From contig NZ_KB899929.1 in the NCBI RefSeq assembly GCF_000378465.1, positions 31,276-95,275 of the forward strand: a DNA stretch of 64,000 bases, written 5' to 3'. This DNA is from Elioraea tepidiphila DSM 17972. Lineage in GTDB: Bacteria > Pseudomonadota > Alphaproteobacteria > Acetobacterales > Acetobacteraceae. Position numbers and translations under genes: made by a program. The notes beneath the pieces are model-generated. The model saw only the letters and a list, made by a program, of their open reading frames with translations, searched no databases and had not been told where the DNA came from. The stretch's first letter is position 1; each line of letters begins with the position of its first letter. Positions 21,178 through 29,435 of this stretch are shown piece by piece.

Positions 21178-22206
21178 GTGGCGGAACTCGCGCTCGCGGG
21201 CCTCACCAAGCGCTACGGTGACGGTCCGCCGGCGGTCGATGCGCTCGATCTGACCGTGGCCGAGGGCGAGTTCCTCGCCCTGCTCGGCCCCTCGGGCTGC
21301 GGCAAGACCACCACGCTCCGGATCGTCGCCGGTCTCGTGCCGCCGGATGCGGGCGCGGTGCGCCTCGGCGGGCGCGACATCACCGCCCTGCCGGTGCACC
21401 GGCGCGACATCGGGCTGGTGTTCCAGTCCTACGCGCTGTTCCCGCACATGACCGCCGGGGCGAATGTCGGCTTCGGGCTCGAGATGCGGGGGCTCGCGCG
21501 CGCCGAACGCGACCGGCGTGTGGCCGAGGCGCTGCGCATGGTGCGGCTGGAGGGGCTCGCGCACCGCAAGCCGCGCGAGCTCTCGGGCGGGCAGCAGCAG
21601 CGCGTCGCCCTCGCGCGCGCGATCGCGATCCGTCCCAGCCTGCTGCTGCTCGACGAGTGCCTCTCCAACCTCGATGCCAAGCTGCGCGAGGAGATGCGCG
21701 GCGAGATCCGCGACATCCAGCGCGCGGCAGGGATCACCGCGGTGTTCGTCACGCACGACCAGACCGAGGCGCTGGCGATGTGCGACCGCGTGGCCGTGAT
21801 GCGCGAAGGCCGGATCGAGCAGACCGGCACGCCGGAGGAGGTCTATGAGCGCCCGGCCACACCCTTCGTCGCGGGCTTCCTGGGGCGGATGAACCGGATC
21901 GCCGCGCCGGTCGCGACCGCGCAGGGCACGCTCCGGCCCGGCCAGGTGGCGATGGTGCGGCCGCATCGCGTGCGCATCCTGCGCGACGGCGCCGATCCGG
22001 ACGGCGCGGAGAACCGCGCCGAAGGCACCGTGCGGCGCATCACCTATATCGGCGACGTGGTGCAGGTGGAGGCGGAGACGCCGCTCGGCCGTCTCGCCGC
22101 CGAGGTCTCGGGGGCGGCGCCCGAGTGGCGCGGCCTCGCCCCCGGCGCGCCGGTCGGCTTCGCCTGGTCCGCCGCCGATACCCTCGCCTTCGCCGAGCGG
22201 GCATGA
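21178..22206 (+). CDS. ABC transporter ATP-binding protein, PotA type
   Basis: A 342-residue importer ATPase. Walker A GPSGCGKT is at 37-44, the Q-loop in [10 protein letters not shown], signature LSGGQQQR at 135-142, Walker B LLLLDE at 155-160 and the H-switch in FVTHDQTEA. The last ~90 residues form a TOBE domain ([28 protein letters not shown]). It starts at a GTG directly after the binding-protein gene with GAGGAG as ribosome site, and its stop overlaps the permease start as ATGA. Confidence 0.95.
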   Translation: MAELALAGLTKRYGDGPPAVDALDLTVAEGEFLALLGPSGCGKTTTLRIVAGLVPPDAGAVRLGGRDITALPVHRRDIGLVFQSYALFPHMTAGANVGFGLEMRGLARAERDRRVAEALRMVRLEGLAHRKPRELSGGQQQRVALARAIAIRPSLLLLDECLSNLDAKLREEMRGEIRDIQRAAGITAVFVTHDQTEALAMCDRVAVMREGRIEQTGTPEEVYERPATPFVAGFLGRMNRIAAPVATAQGTLRPGQVAMVRPHRVRILRDGADPDGAENRAEGTVRRITYIGDVVQVEAETPLGRLAAEVSGAAPEWRGLAPGAPVGFAWSAADTLAFAERA

Positions 22207-23045
22207 CGCGCCCCTATCTCCCCTGGCTGCTGCTCGCGCCCGCGCTCGCGGCGCTCGCGATCGTGTTCGTGCTGCCGATCGCCTGGCTGTTCCGCATCTC
22301 GCTCAACATCTCCGAGGGCTCGGGCGCGATGGTCGAGGCGGTCGCGCTCGACAGCTACGCCAAGCTGTTCGCCGACGACTTCACCTGGACGCTGACGGCC
22401 AACTCGTTCCGGCTCGCGGCGACGTGCAGCACCGCGGCGGTGGTGATCGCCTATCCGATCGCGCTCTTCCTGTTCCGCACCACCAGCCGCTGGCGCGGCC
22501 TGCTCGCGATCCTCGCGGTGGCGCCGCTGCTGGTCTCGGGCGTGGTGCGCGTGGTCGGCTGGCTGGTGGTGCTTGGCGATCAGGGGCTCGTGAACGCCGC
22601 GCTGCTGGGCCTCGGCCTCGCCTCCCGGCCGGTGCCGCTGATCAACAACTGGGATGGCGTCGCGATCGGGCTGACCGAGAGCGTGATGCCCTATGTGATC
22701 CTGTCGCTGCTTGCGGGATTCGGCCGGCTCGACCGCGCGGTGGAGGAGGCGGCGGCCACGCTTGGCGCGCCGCCCTGGAAGGTCTTCCTGCGCGTCACCC
22801 TGCCGCTCTCGCTGCCGGGCGTGATCCTCGGCTGGCTGATCGGCTTCGTGCTCGCCATGAGCGCCTTCATCACGCCGAAGCTGCTGGGCGGCGGGCGGGT
22901 ATTCGTGCTCGCGACCGAGATCTACGACCTCGCGCTGCAGTCGGTCGATTGGCCGGCGGCGGCGGCGCTCGCGATGTATGCGCTGACGCTGCTGCTGTTG
23001 ATCCTTGCCGCCTACACGGCGCTGACGCGGAAGGTGGCCGCCTGA
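22203..23045 (+). CDS. ABC transporter permease (PotB type)
   Basis: A 280-residue inner-membrane permease with about six helices. The EAA loop that contacts the ATPase is seen as [18 protein letters not shown] followed by TLPLSLPG. The opening [28 protein letters not shown] is the first helix. The ATG overlaps the ATPase stop, and the TGA overlaps the next permease start (TGATG), so the four transporter genes are tightly coupled. Confidence 0.94.
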   Translation: MTRPYLPWLLLAPALAALAIVFVLPIAWLFRISLNISEGSGAMVEAVALDSYAKLFADDFTWTLTANSFRLAATCSTAAVVIAYPIALFLFRTTSRWRGLLAILAVAPLLVSGVVRVVGWLVVLGDQGLVNAALLGLGLASRPVPLINNWDGVAIGLTESVMPYVILSLLAGFGRLDRAVEEAAATLGAPPWKVFLRVTLPLSLPGVILGWLIGFVLAMSAFITPKLLGGGRVFVLATEIYDLALQSVDWPAAAALAMYALTLLLLILAAYTALTRKVAA

Positions 23046-23818
23046 TGGGCTTCCGCCTCGTCGTATTGTGCGGCTACCTGTTCCTGCTCGCGCCGGGAAT
23101 CTTCGTCGCGATCATCGCGTTCTCCTCGGACCGGTTCCTGACCTTTCCGCCGCCCGGGTTGTCGCTGCGCTGGTTCGCGGCGCTGTGGGAGCACGAGGCG
23201 CTGATGGGCGCGATGCGGCGCAGCGCCATCCTCGCCTCCGTCGTGACGGTGACGGCGCTCGCGATCGGCGTGCCGGCGGCCTATGCGATCGCGCGGCTCA
23301 GCTTCCGCGGCCGCGACGCGATCTTCGCCGCGCTGACCGCGCCGCTCCTGCTGCCGACCCTCGTGCTGGGCCTGGGCATCCTGCTGGTGTTCTTCCCGTT
23401 CGGCCTCGCCGCCACCTGGCCGGGGCTCGCGATCGCGCATCTGGCCGTCACGTTGCCCTTCGTCGTGCGCATCATGGTGACCGCGCTCTCGACGCTGCCG
23501 CCCGATCTCGAGGATGCCGCCGCCACGCTCGGCGCGACACCGTTCACAGTGGTTCGCCGGATCACCCTGCCGCTCGCGCTGCCCGGGCTGATCGCCTCCG
23601 CCGCGCTCGCCTTCCTGATCAGCTTCGACGAGGTGGTGATCTCCCTGTTCATCGTCGGCCCGCGGCTCTCGACCCTGCCGGTCGAGATGTACCGCTATGT
23701 CGAAGGCCATACCGATCCGCTGGTCGCCGCGCTCGCCGTGGTGCTGATCACGCTCTCGCTCGGTGTGGTGCTGCTGGTCGAGCGGCTGCTCGGGTTCATG
23801 CGCGCCGTGGGGCGCTAG
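23045..23818 (+). CDS. ABC transporter permease (PotC type)
   Basis: A 257-residue partner permease with about six hydrophobic segments and an EAA loop EDAAATLGATPFTVVRR followed by ITLPLALPG. LTFPPPGLSLRWF after the first helix is typical of the PotC branch. The start overlaps the preceding stop. Together with the upstream genes it completes a binding protein, ATPase and two permeases; the RraA-like gene 11 bases downstream may act on the imported compound. Confidence 0.94.
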   Translation: MGFRLVVLCGYLFLLAPGIFVAIIAFSSDRFLTFPPPGLSLRWFAALWEHEALMGAMRRSAILASVVTVTALAIGVPAAYAIARLSFRGRDAIFAALTAPLLLPTLVLGLGILLVFFPFGLAATWPGLAIAHLAVTLPFVVRIMVTALSTLPPDLEDAAATLGATPFTVVRRITLPLALPGLIASAALAFLISFDEVVISLFIVGPRLSTLPVEMYRYVEGHTDPLVAALAVVLITLSLGVVLLVERLLGFMRAVGR

Positions 23819-23829
23819 GGAGAGTCGTG

Positions 23830-24501
23830 ATGCCGAAATACGAGATCGGGCCGATGCCGGAGACGCTGCCGGCGGCACTCGTCGCCAAGCTGGAACAGGT
23901 CGAGACCGCGACGATCGGACACTGGCGCCACTGGGGCTTCATGGATCGCGGCATCCAGCCGCTGTTGCGCGAGAAGCGCATCGCCGGGGTCGCCGTCACG
24001 CTGGCGATTCCGGGGCCGGACTCGACGCTGCTGCACCACGCGCTCGGCCTCCTGCGCCCGGGCGACGTGCTGGTGGTGGATCGCCTCGGCGACGACCGCC
24101 ACGCCTGCTGGGGCGGCGGGGTGACGGTCGCGGCGAAGGCGGCCGGCGCAAAGGCCGGCGTGGTCGACGGACCCTGCACCGATCTCACCGAGATCAGGGA
24201 CAGCGACTTCCCGATGTGGTGCCGCGGCCTCGCGCCCATCACCACGCGCCTCTACGACCTCGGCGGGCGGCTGAACAAGCCGGTCTCCTGCGGCGGGGTC
24301 GCGGTGATGCCGGGCGACGTGATTCTCGCGGACGAGTCGGGCGTGCTCGTGCTGCCGCGCGACGAGGCCGAGGCCGAGGCCGACGCGGCGATCGCGCGCC
24401 AGGCGCGCGGGCTGGAGAGCCAGGACAGGGTCAAGGCGGGGGCGAAGCTCGGCGAGCTGTCCGGCGCCACCGCGAAGGTGACGGCCGCGCTCGGCGGCTG
24501 A
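23830..24501 (+). CDS. RraA-like / HMG-aldolase-fold protein with altered active site
   Basis: A 223-residue protein of the RraA/4-hydroxy-4-methyl-2-oxoglutarate aldolase fold. The core reads LLRPGDVLVVDRLGDDRHACWGG and later GGVAVMPGDVILADESGVLVLP. In active aldolases of this fold the sequence DGxxRD provides an Arg that binds the pyruvate carboxylate and an Asp that binds the metal; here it is VDGPCTD, so Arg is replaced by Thr117 while Asp118 stays. The protein may therefore have another reaction or only a binding role. It directly follows the transporter permease and its stop overlaps the next start. GTG at 23827 is an alternative start. Confidence 0.85.
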   Translation: MPKYEIGPMPETLPAALVAKLEQVETATIGHWRHWGFMDRGIQPLLREKRIAGVAVTLAIPGPDSTLLHHALGLLRPGDVLVVDRLGDDRHACWGGGVTVAAKAAGAKAGVVDGPCTDLTEIRDSDFPMWCRGLAPITTRLYDLGGRLNKPVSCGGVAVMPGDVILADESGVLVLPRDEAEAEADAAIARQARGLESQDRVKAGAKLGELSGATAKVTAALGG

Positions 24502-25061
24502 TGGACGCGACGCTGGCGGAGATACTGGCGAGCGCCTGGGCGCTGCTGGTCCGCGCCGCGGCCGATCCGCGTCATCCCGGCCGCATCGTCCAGCTCGCCA
24601 CCGCCGGACGCGACGGCGCGCCGCGGCTGCGCAGCGTGGTCCTGCGGGGCGTCGATCCTGTCGCACGCGTGCTGTGCCTTCACACCGACCGGCGCAGCGC
24701 CAAGGTGGCCGAGATCGCCGCCGAGCCGCGCGTCGCGCTTCTGGCATGGGATCCCCGGGCGCGCATGCAGCTTCGCCTCGCGGGCGCGGCCGCGGTGCTC
24801 ACCGATGGGCCGGTCTGGCGGACGGCATGGGAAGCGACGCCGATCGGGTCGCGTGCCGACTATGCGCAGGCCGACCCGCCCGGTACGCTCGCCGCGGTCC
24901 CACCCGGCGAACCGACGCACCCGCAGCCGATGCAGAACTTCGCCGTCATCCTGCTGACCATCGATCGCCTCGACTGGCTCAGGCTTGCGCCCGGGGCGCA
25001 TCGGCGCGCAGGCTTCGCCTGGGAAAGTGGCGCCGTGCAGGGCTCATGGCTGGTGCCCTGA
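24501..25061 (+). CDS. Pyridoxamine 5'-phosphate oxidase-like flavin-binding protein
   Basis: A 186-residue split-barrel FMN-binding protein. The pattern IVQLATAGRDGAPRLRSVVLRGVDPVARVLCLHTDRRSAKVAEI, with a later RMQLRLAGAAAVL, is characteristic of PNPOx-like proteins such as the Alr4036/pyridoxamine oxidase group. Substrate unknown; such proteins may reduce or bind flavin-linked small molecules. The ATG overlaps the RraA-like stop, so it is part of the transporter operon. The C-terminus ends GSWLVP without the full PNPOx substrate-binding tail (RRLAP), so true PdxH activity is doubtful. Confidence 0.85.
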   Translation: MDATLAEILASAWALLVRAAADPRHPGRIVQLATAGRDGAPRLRSVVLRGVDPVARVLCLHTDRRSAKVAEIAAEPRVALLAWDPRARMQLRLAGAAAVLTDGPVWRTAWEATPIGSRADYAQADPPGTLAAVPPGEPTHPQPMQNFAVILLTIDRLDWLRLAPGAHRRAGFAWESGAVQGSWLVP

Positions 25062-25079
25062 CGCACTCGGGAGCAGGCC

Positions 25080-26903
25080 GTGGAGAAGAAGACCCAGATC
25101 AACACCTGGTACATCCTCGCCGCCGTGCTCGGCGTGCTGCTGATCCAGGACGTCATCACGGCGGCGCGCCAGACCGAAACCCTGCCCTATTCGGACTTCA
25201 AGCGTCTGGTGGCGGAGGGCAAGGTCGCCGAGGTGACGGTCGGCGACCGGCGCATCACCGGCCGTTTCCGCGAGCCGATCGACGGGCGACCCTATTTCGT
25301 CACCCAGCGGGTGGACGACAGCCTCGCCGAGGACCTCGCCAAGGCCCACGTGACGTTCACCGGCGCGCCCGAACCCGGCTTCCTGGTGACGCTGATGTCC
25401 TGGATCGTGCCGGCCCTGGTGTTCTTCGGCCTCTGGTTCTTCTTGATCCGCCGCTTCGCCGACCGCGCGGGGTTCGGCGGCATGATGACGGTCGGCAAGT
25501 CGAAGGCGAAGGTCTATGTCGAGAAGAACACCGGCACGACCTTCGCCGATGTCGCCGGCGCCGACGAGGCCAAGGCAGAACTCGAGGAGATCGTCGCCTT
25601 CCTGAAGGACCCCGAGACCTACGGCCGGCTCGGCGCGCGCTCGCCGAAGGGGGTGCTGCTGGTGGGCCCGCCCGGTACCGGCAAGACGCTGCTCGCGCGC
25701 GCGGTCGCGGGCGAGGCGGGCGTGCCGTTCTTCTCGATCTCCGGCTCGGAGTTCGTCGAGATGTTCGTGGGCGTCGGGGCCGCGCGCGTGCGCGACCTGT
25801 TCGAGCAGGCGCGCAAGGCGGCCCCCTGCATCATCTTCATCGACGAGCTCGACGCGCTCGGGCGGGCACGCACCGCAGGTCCGACCACGGGCGGCTATGA
25901 CGAGAAGGAGCAGACGCTGAACCAGCTCCTCGTCGAGCTCGACGGCTTCGATGCCTCCGCGGGGATCGTTCTGCTTGCCGCGACCAACCGGCCCGAGATT
26001 CTCGACCCGGCGCTCACGCGTGCCGGGCGCTTCGATCGCCAGGTCGCGCTCGACCGGCCGGACCGCAAGGGGCGGCGCGACATCCTCGCGGTGCATGTGC
26101 GCAAGGTGAAGCTTGCCCCGGGCGTCGATCTCGACGCGATCGCCGGGCTGACGCCCGGCTTCACGGGCGCCGACCTTGCCAACCTCGTGAACGAGGCCGC
26201 GCTCGCGGCCACGCGCGCGAAGCGGACCGCCGTGACGAACGAGGACTTCACGGTCGCGATCGAGCGCATCGTCGCCGGGATCGAGCGGCGGTCGCGGCTG
26301 ATGAACGCGGAGGAGCGCAGGCGCGTCGCCTATCACGAGCTCGGCCATGCGCTGGTGGCGCTGTCGGTGCCCGGGGCCGATCCGGTGCACAAGGTCAGCA
26401 TCATCCCGCGCGGCGTCGGCGCGCTCGGCTACACGATGCAGCGCCCGACGGAGGATCGGTTCCTGCTGACCGCCGCGGAGCTCAAGGGGCGGATGGCCGT
26501 GCTGCTCGGCGGACGGGCGGCGGAGGACCTCGTGTTCGGCGAGGTCTCCACGGGAGCCCAGGACGATCTGATGCGCGCGACCGAGATCGCGCGCGGCATG
26601 GTCACGCGCTACGGCATGGCGGAGACGCTGGGCGAGGTCGCCTACGAGACCGAGACGAGCCGGTTCCTCGGCCTGCCGGTCGAGGGGGGCGGGCGGCGTT
26701 TCTCGGAGCAGACCGCGCGCGAGATCGATCTCGCGGTGAAGGGACTGGTGGCGGAGGCGCACGCGACGGCACGATCCATCCTCGAACGCCGCCGCGCGGA
26801 GCTCGATGCGCTCGCCGCGACGCTGCTGGAGCGCGAGACGCTCGGCCCGGAGGACCTGCCGAAACCGGTGTCTGGACGAAACGACACCGAAGCGTCATCC
26901 TGA
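25080..26903 (+). CDS. ftsH: ATP-dependent zinc metalloprotease FtsH family
   Basis: Membrane-bound AAA+ protease of 607 residues that degrades misfolded or regulatory membrane and cytosolic proteins as a hexamer. Transmembrane segments are near residues 9-28 and 103-123 with a ~75-residue periplasmic domain between. Walker A GPPGTGKT is at 196-203, Walker B IIFIDE at 251-256, the second region of homology at 301-320, and the zinc motif HELGH at 419-423. It starts at GTG with GGGAGCAGG upstream. The context, after a transporter operon rather than beside tilS/folP/glmM, suggests an accessory paralogue; whether a second ftsH exists cannot be seen here. Confidence 0.95.
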   Translation: MEKKTQINTWYILAAVLGVLLIQDVITAARQTETLPYSDFKRLVAEGKVAEVTVGDRRITGRFREPIDGRPYFVTQRVDDSLAEDLAKAHVTFTGAPEPGFLVTLMSWIVPALVFFGLWFFLIRRFADRAGFGGMMTVGKSKAKVYVEKNTGTTFADVAGADEAKAELEEIVAFLKDPETYGRLGARSPKGVLLVGPPGTGKTLLARAVAGEAGVPFFSISGSEFVEMFVGVGAARVRDLFEQARKAAPCIIFIDELDALGRARTAGPTTGGYDEKEQTLNQLLVELDGFDASAGIVLLAATNRPEILDPALTRAGRFDRQVALDRPDRKGRRDILAVHVRKVKLAPGVDLDAIAGLTPGFTGADLANLVNEAALAATRAKRTAVTNEDFTVAIERIVAGIERRSRLMNAEERRRVAYHELGHALVALSVPGADPVHKVSIIPRGVGALGYTMQRPTEDRFLLTAAELKGRMAVLLGGRAAEDLVFGEVSTGAQDDLMRATEIARGMVTRYGMAETLGEVAYETETSRFLGLPVEGGGRRFSEQTAREIDLAVKGLVAEAHATARSILERRRAELDALAATLLERETLGPEDLPKPVSGRNDTEASS

Positions 26904-26932
26904 TCCGCCCCGTCTACGCTATCGGAGACTGC

Positions 26933-27841
26933 ATGACCGAGACGATCATCGCCTACGGGCTCTCGACCGAGGGGCCGTGCGAGCCCGAGCCGCTGGCGCG
27001 GGAACTCGCGCTGTTCGCCGAGTCCGGCTGCACGGCGGCGGAGATCTCGTTGCAGAACGGCTTTGCGGTGACCGGCGGGCGCGTCAATGTGCCGGAGGTG
27101 GAGGCGCTGGCTTCCGTGCTGCGGCGGTTCCCGCTGCGCTACACGGTGCATGGCCCGCTGGGGATGAACCTGATGGACGCGGCGCATCACGACCTGCACC
27201 GTGCCGTATGCCGGGCGATGATCGAGGCGACCGGGGCGCTGGGGGCCGGCGTGCTGGTGGTCCACAGCGGGGTCTGGGAACGCGGCCTCGCGCCGGCGGA
27301 GATCGAGCGGCGCAAGCGCATGGAGGTGGAGGCGCTGCGGGATCTCGGCGAGGTCGCCGCCCGGCACGGCGTGATGCTGGCGCTGGAGAACCTGCCGCCG
27401 CTGCCGCACATCCCGGAGACGCACGATGCCTGGGGAATCGCCGCGCAGGTGGCGGCGGCGGCGCATCCGCAGGTCGGCGCGACGCTCGATATCGGCCACG
27501 CGGCGATGATGGCGGCGGCGAAGCAGCAGGATCTCGCGGCCTCCATCGCGGCGATGGCGCCGCATGTGGTGCATCTGCACCTCCAGGATCAGTTCGGGCG
27601 GCTCGACACGATCCGCCTGCCGGGTTCCGGGGAGAAGCTCGCCTACGGGACGGGCGATCTGCACGCGCCGCCCGGCTGGGGCGAGATTCCGTTCGAGCAG
27701 TTGCTCGCCGGGCTGACGCCGCGCGCGGGCACGGTGATGATCTACGAGCTTGCGGCGAAATTCTTCCGCTTCGTGCCGGAGACCGCGGCGGCGCTGCGGC
27801 GGTTCGCGGCGACGGTCGGGGCGGCGCGTCAGGCCGCCTGA
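26933..27841 (+). CDS. Sugar phosphate isomerase/epimerase-like TIM-barrel protein
   Basis: A 302-residue protein of the xylose-isomerase-like/AP endonuclease 2 TIM-barrel superfamily. Metal-ligand motifs are visible: LALENLPPLPH (Glu on strand 5), TLDIGHA (Asp and His on strand 6), VVHLHLQDQFG (His pair) and MIYELAAKF (last Glu). These enzymes isomerise sugars, inosose or hydroxypyruvate, or cleave DNA; the specific substrate is unknown. It lies 29 bases after ftsH with an independent start and its 3' end overlaps the convergent sufE gene by 13 bases. Confidence 0.85.
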   Translation: MTETIIAYGLSTEGPCEPEPLARELALFAESGCTAAEISLQNGFAVTGGRVNVPEVEALASVLRRFPLRYTVHGPLGMNLMDAAHHDLHRAVCRAMIEATGALGAGVLVVHSGVWERGLAPAEIERRKRMEVEALRDLGEVAARHGVMLALENLPPLPHIPETHDAWGIAAQVAAAAHPQVGATLDIGHAAMMAAAKQQDLAASIAAMAPHVVHLHLQDQFGRLDTIRLPGSGEKLAYGTGDLHAPPGWGEIPFEQLLAGLTPRAGTVMIYELAAKFFRFVPETAAALRRFAATVGAARQAA

Positions 27842-28281
27842 GCCGCCGCCGCGGTCGCGATCGCGCGGATGCGACGGATCAGCGCGGCGATGCCGTTGCC
27901 CCGGTTGGTGGAGAGGTTGCCGATCAGGTCGAGATCCGTGAGGAAGCCGGGATCGGTGGCGAGGATCTCCTGCGGCGTGCGGCCGGAATAGACGCGCAGC
28001 AGCATCGCGACCAGCCCCTGGACGATCGCCGCGTCCGAGGCGCCGGCGAGCCAGAGGCGGCCGTTCTCGAGGCGGGGCTCGATCCACACCTGGCTCTGGC
28101 AGCCTTCGACCTTGCGTGACGGCTCCTTCCACGCGTCCGGAAACGCGGGCAAGGCGCGCCCCCAGTCGATGACCTGCTCGTAGCGGTCCATCCAGTCGTC
28201 GAAGAACTCGAACTCGTCCTTCAGCGCGGCGATGGCGTCGCTGGCGGAGGGTTCGGTCGGGGTGACGAAGGGCGCGTCCAT
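27829..28281 (-). CDS. sufE: SufE family sulfur-acceptor protein
   Basis: A 150-residue sulfur-transfer protein that accepts persulfide from the cysteine desulfurase SufS for Fe-S cluster assembly. The active Cys is Cys61 in VEGCQSQVWIE, matching the SufE CQSQVW site; the C-terminal NRGNGIAALIRRI is also typical. The start at 28281 (MDAPFVTPTE) avoids upstream translation through the hairpin repeats. No sufBCDS genes are adjacent. It lies beside Fe-S-rich kor genes, though on a separate transcript because of the hairpins between them. Confidence 0.93.
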   Translation of the reverse strand: MDAPFVTPTEPSASDAIAALKDEFEFFDDWMDRYEQVIDWGRALPAFPDAWKEPSRKVEGCQSQVWIEPRLENGRLWLAGASDAAIVQGLVAMLLRVYSGRTPQEILATDPGFLTDLDLIGNLSTNRGNGIAALIRRIRAIATAAAAQAA

Positions 28282-28329
28282 GTCACAGCAAATGGCGGTT
28301 CGGGGGCCGCGCTCAAGTGTTCCCGGGTT

Positions 28330-28374
28330 CCAAGGGCCTTGCGGCCCTTGGTGGGGTGTGGGGCGAAGCCCCAC
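28330..28374. repeat. Tandem REP-like hairpins / terminator of the kor operon
   Basis: Two adjacent inverted repeats: CCAAGGGCC-TTGC-GGCCCTTGG at 28330-28351 and GTGGGGC-GAA-GCCCCAC at 28358-28374. They end 8 bases before the korB stop on the minus strand, so they lie downstream of the kor genes and upstream of sufE. The shape (two GC-rich stems joined by a short spacer) is like dispersed REP-type palindromes that serve as terminators or mRNA 3'-end protectors. Confidence 0.65.
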
Positions 28375-28382
28375 GAGGCGCC

Positions 28383-29435
28383 TCAGCGCAGCGCGGCGTT
28401 GATCTTCTCGAGCGCCGCCGAGCCCGGGCAGAGTGCCGCGTCATCGAGCCGGTTCAGCGGCGTGGCGACCGTGCCGAGATGATCGTGCAGGTCCTCCGGA
28501 TGCGGATCGATGTAGAGCAGGCCGGTGACGATCTCGCCCATGGCCTTGTGGCGCGCGAGGTAGTTGAGCGCGGCGACGCGGTCGGTCGGGTCGTGGTCCT
28601 CGTGCAGCTTGCGCATCCGCAGCAGCGAGCCGTCGTGCTGCGTCACCTCCGTCACCTCGCCCGGCGCGTAGGAGGCGGTGATCGGCGTGCGGTCGAAGAA
28701 CACGTCGAGCCGGTTCACCGCCTCGTTGTGCTCGCGGACGTAGTCGTAGCTCTTGGTGCTGCCCTCGTGGTTGTTGAAGGCGACGCAGGGGCTGATGCAG
28801 TCGATGAACGCGACACCCTGATGGGTGAGCGCGCCCTTGATCAGCGGCACGAGCTGGTCCTTGTCGCCCGAGAAGCTGCGCGCGACGTAGGTGGCGCCGA
28901 GTTCGAGCGCGAGGGCGACGAGATCGATCGGCTCGTCGGTGTTGACGGCGCCTTTCTTCGCCTTCGAGCCCTTGTCGGAGGTGGCGGAGAACTGGCCCTT
29001 GGTCAGGCCGTAAACGCCGTTGTTCTCGACGATGTAGGTCATGTTCACGCCGCGGCGCATCAGGTGGGCGAACTGGCCGAGCCCGATCGAGGCGCTGTCG
29101 CCGTCGCCCGAGACGCCGAGATAGATCAGCTCGCGGTTGGCGAGGTTGGCGCCGGTCAGCACCGAGGGCATGCGCCCGTGCACGGAGTTGAACCCGTGCG
29201 AAGCGCCGAGGAAGTAGTCGGGCGTCTTGGAGGAGCAGCCGATGCCGGAGAGCTTGGCCACGCGATGCGGCGGGATCGAGAGCTCCCATACCGCCTGCAC
29301 GATCGCCGCGCTGATCGAGTCGTGCCCGCAGCCGGCGCAGAGCGTGCTGATCGAGCCCTCGTAGTCGCGGCGGGTGAGGCCGAGTGCGTTGGTCGGCAGC
29401 TTCGGATGGTGGAGGGTGGGCTTCAGATAGCTCAT
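28383..29435 (-). CDS. korB: 2-oxoacid:ferredoxin oxidoreductase, beta subunit
   Basis: ThDP-binding subunit of a 2-oxoglutarate (or other 2-oxoacid) ferredoxin oxidoreductase, 350 residues. CAGCGH with Cys33 and Cys36 and Cys67 in GIGCSS hold an Fe-S cluster; GDGDS at 110-114 with NN at 138-139 is the ThDP/Mg motif. The product would decarboxylate the 2-oxoacid and pass electrons to the cluster. The start overlaps the alpha-subunit stop. Specificity for 2-oxoglutarate is inferred from resemblance to KorB proteins; pyruvate or branched-chain acids are alternatives. Confidence 0.92.
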   Translation of the reverse strand: MSYLKPTLHHPKLPTNALGLTRRDYEGSISTLCAGCGHDSISAAIVQAVWELSIPPHRVAKLSGIGCSSKTPDYFLGASHGFNSVHGRMPSVLTGANLANRELIYLGVSGDGDSASIGLGQFAHLMRRGVNMTYIVENNGVYGLTKGQFSATSDKGSKAKKGAVNTDEPIDLVALALELGATYVARSFSGDKDQLVPLIKGALTHQGVAFIDCISPCVAFNNHEGSTKSYDYVREHNEAVNRLDVFFDRTPITASYAPGEVTEVTQHDGSLLRMRKLHEDHDPTDRVAALNYLARHKAMGEIVTGLLYIDPHPEDLHDHLGTVATPLNRLDDAALCPGSAALEKINAALR

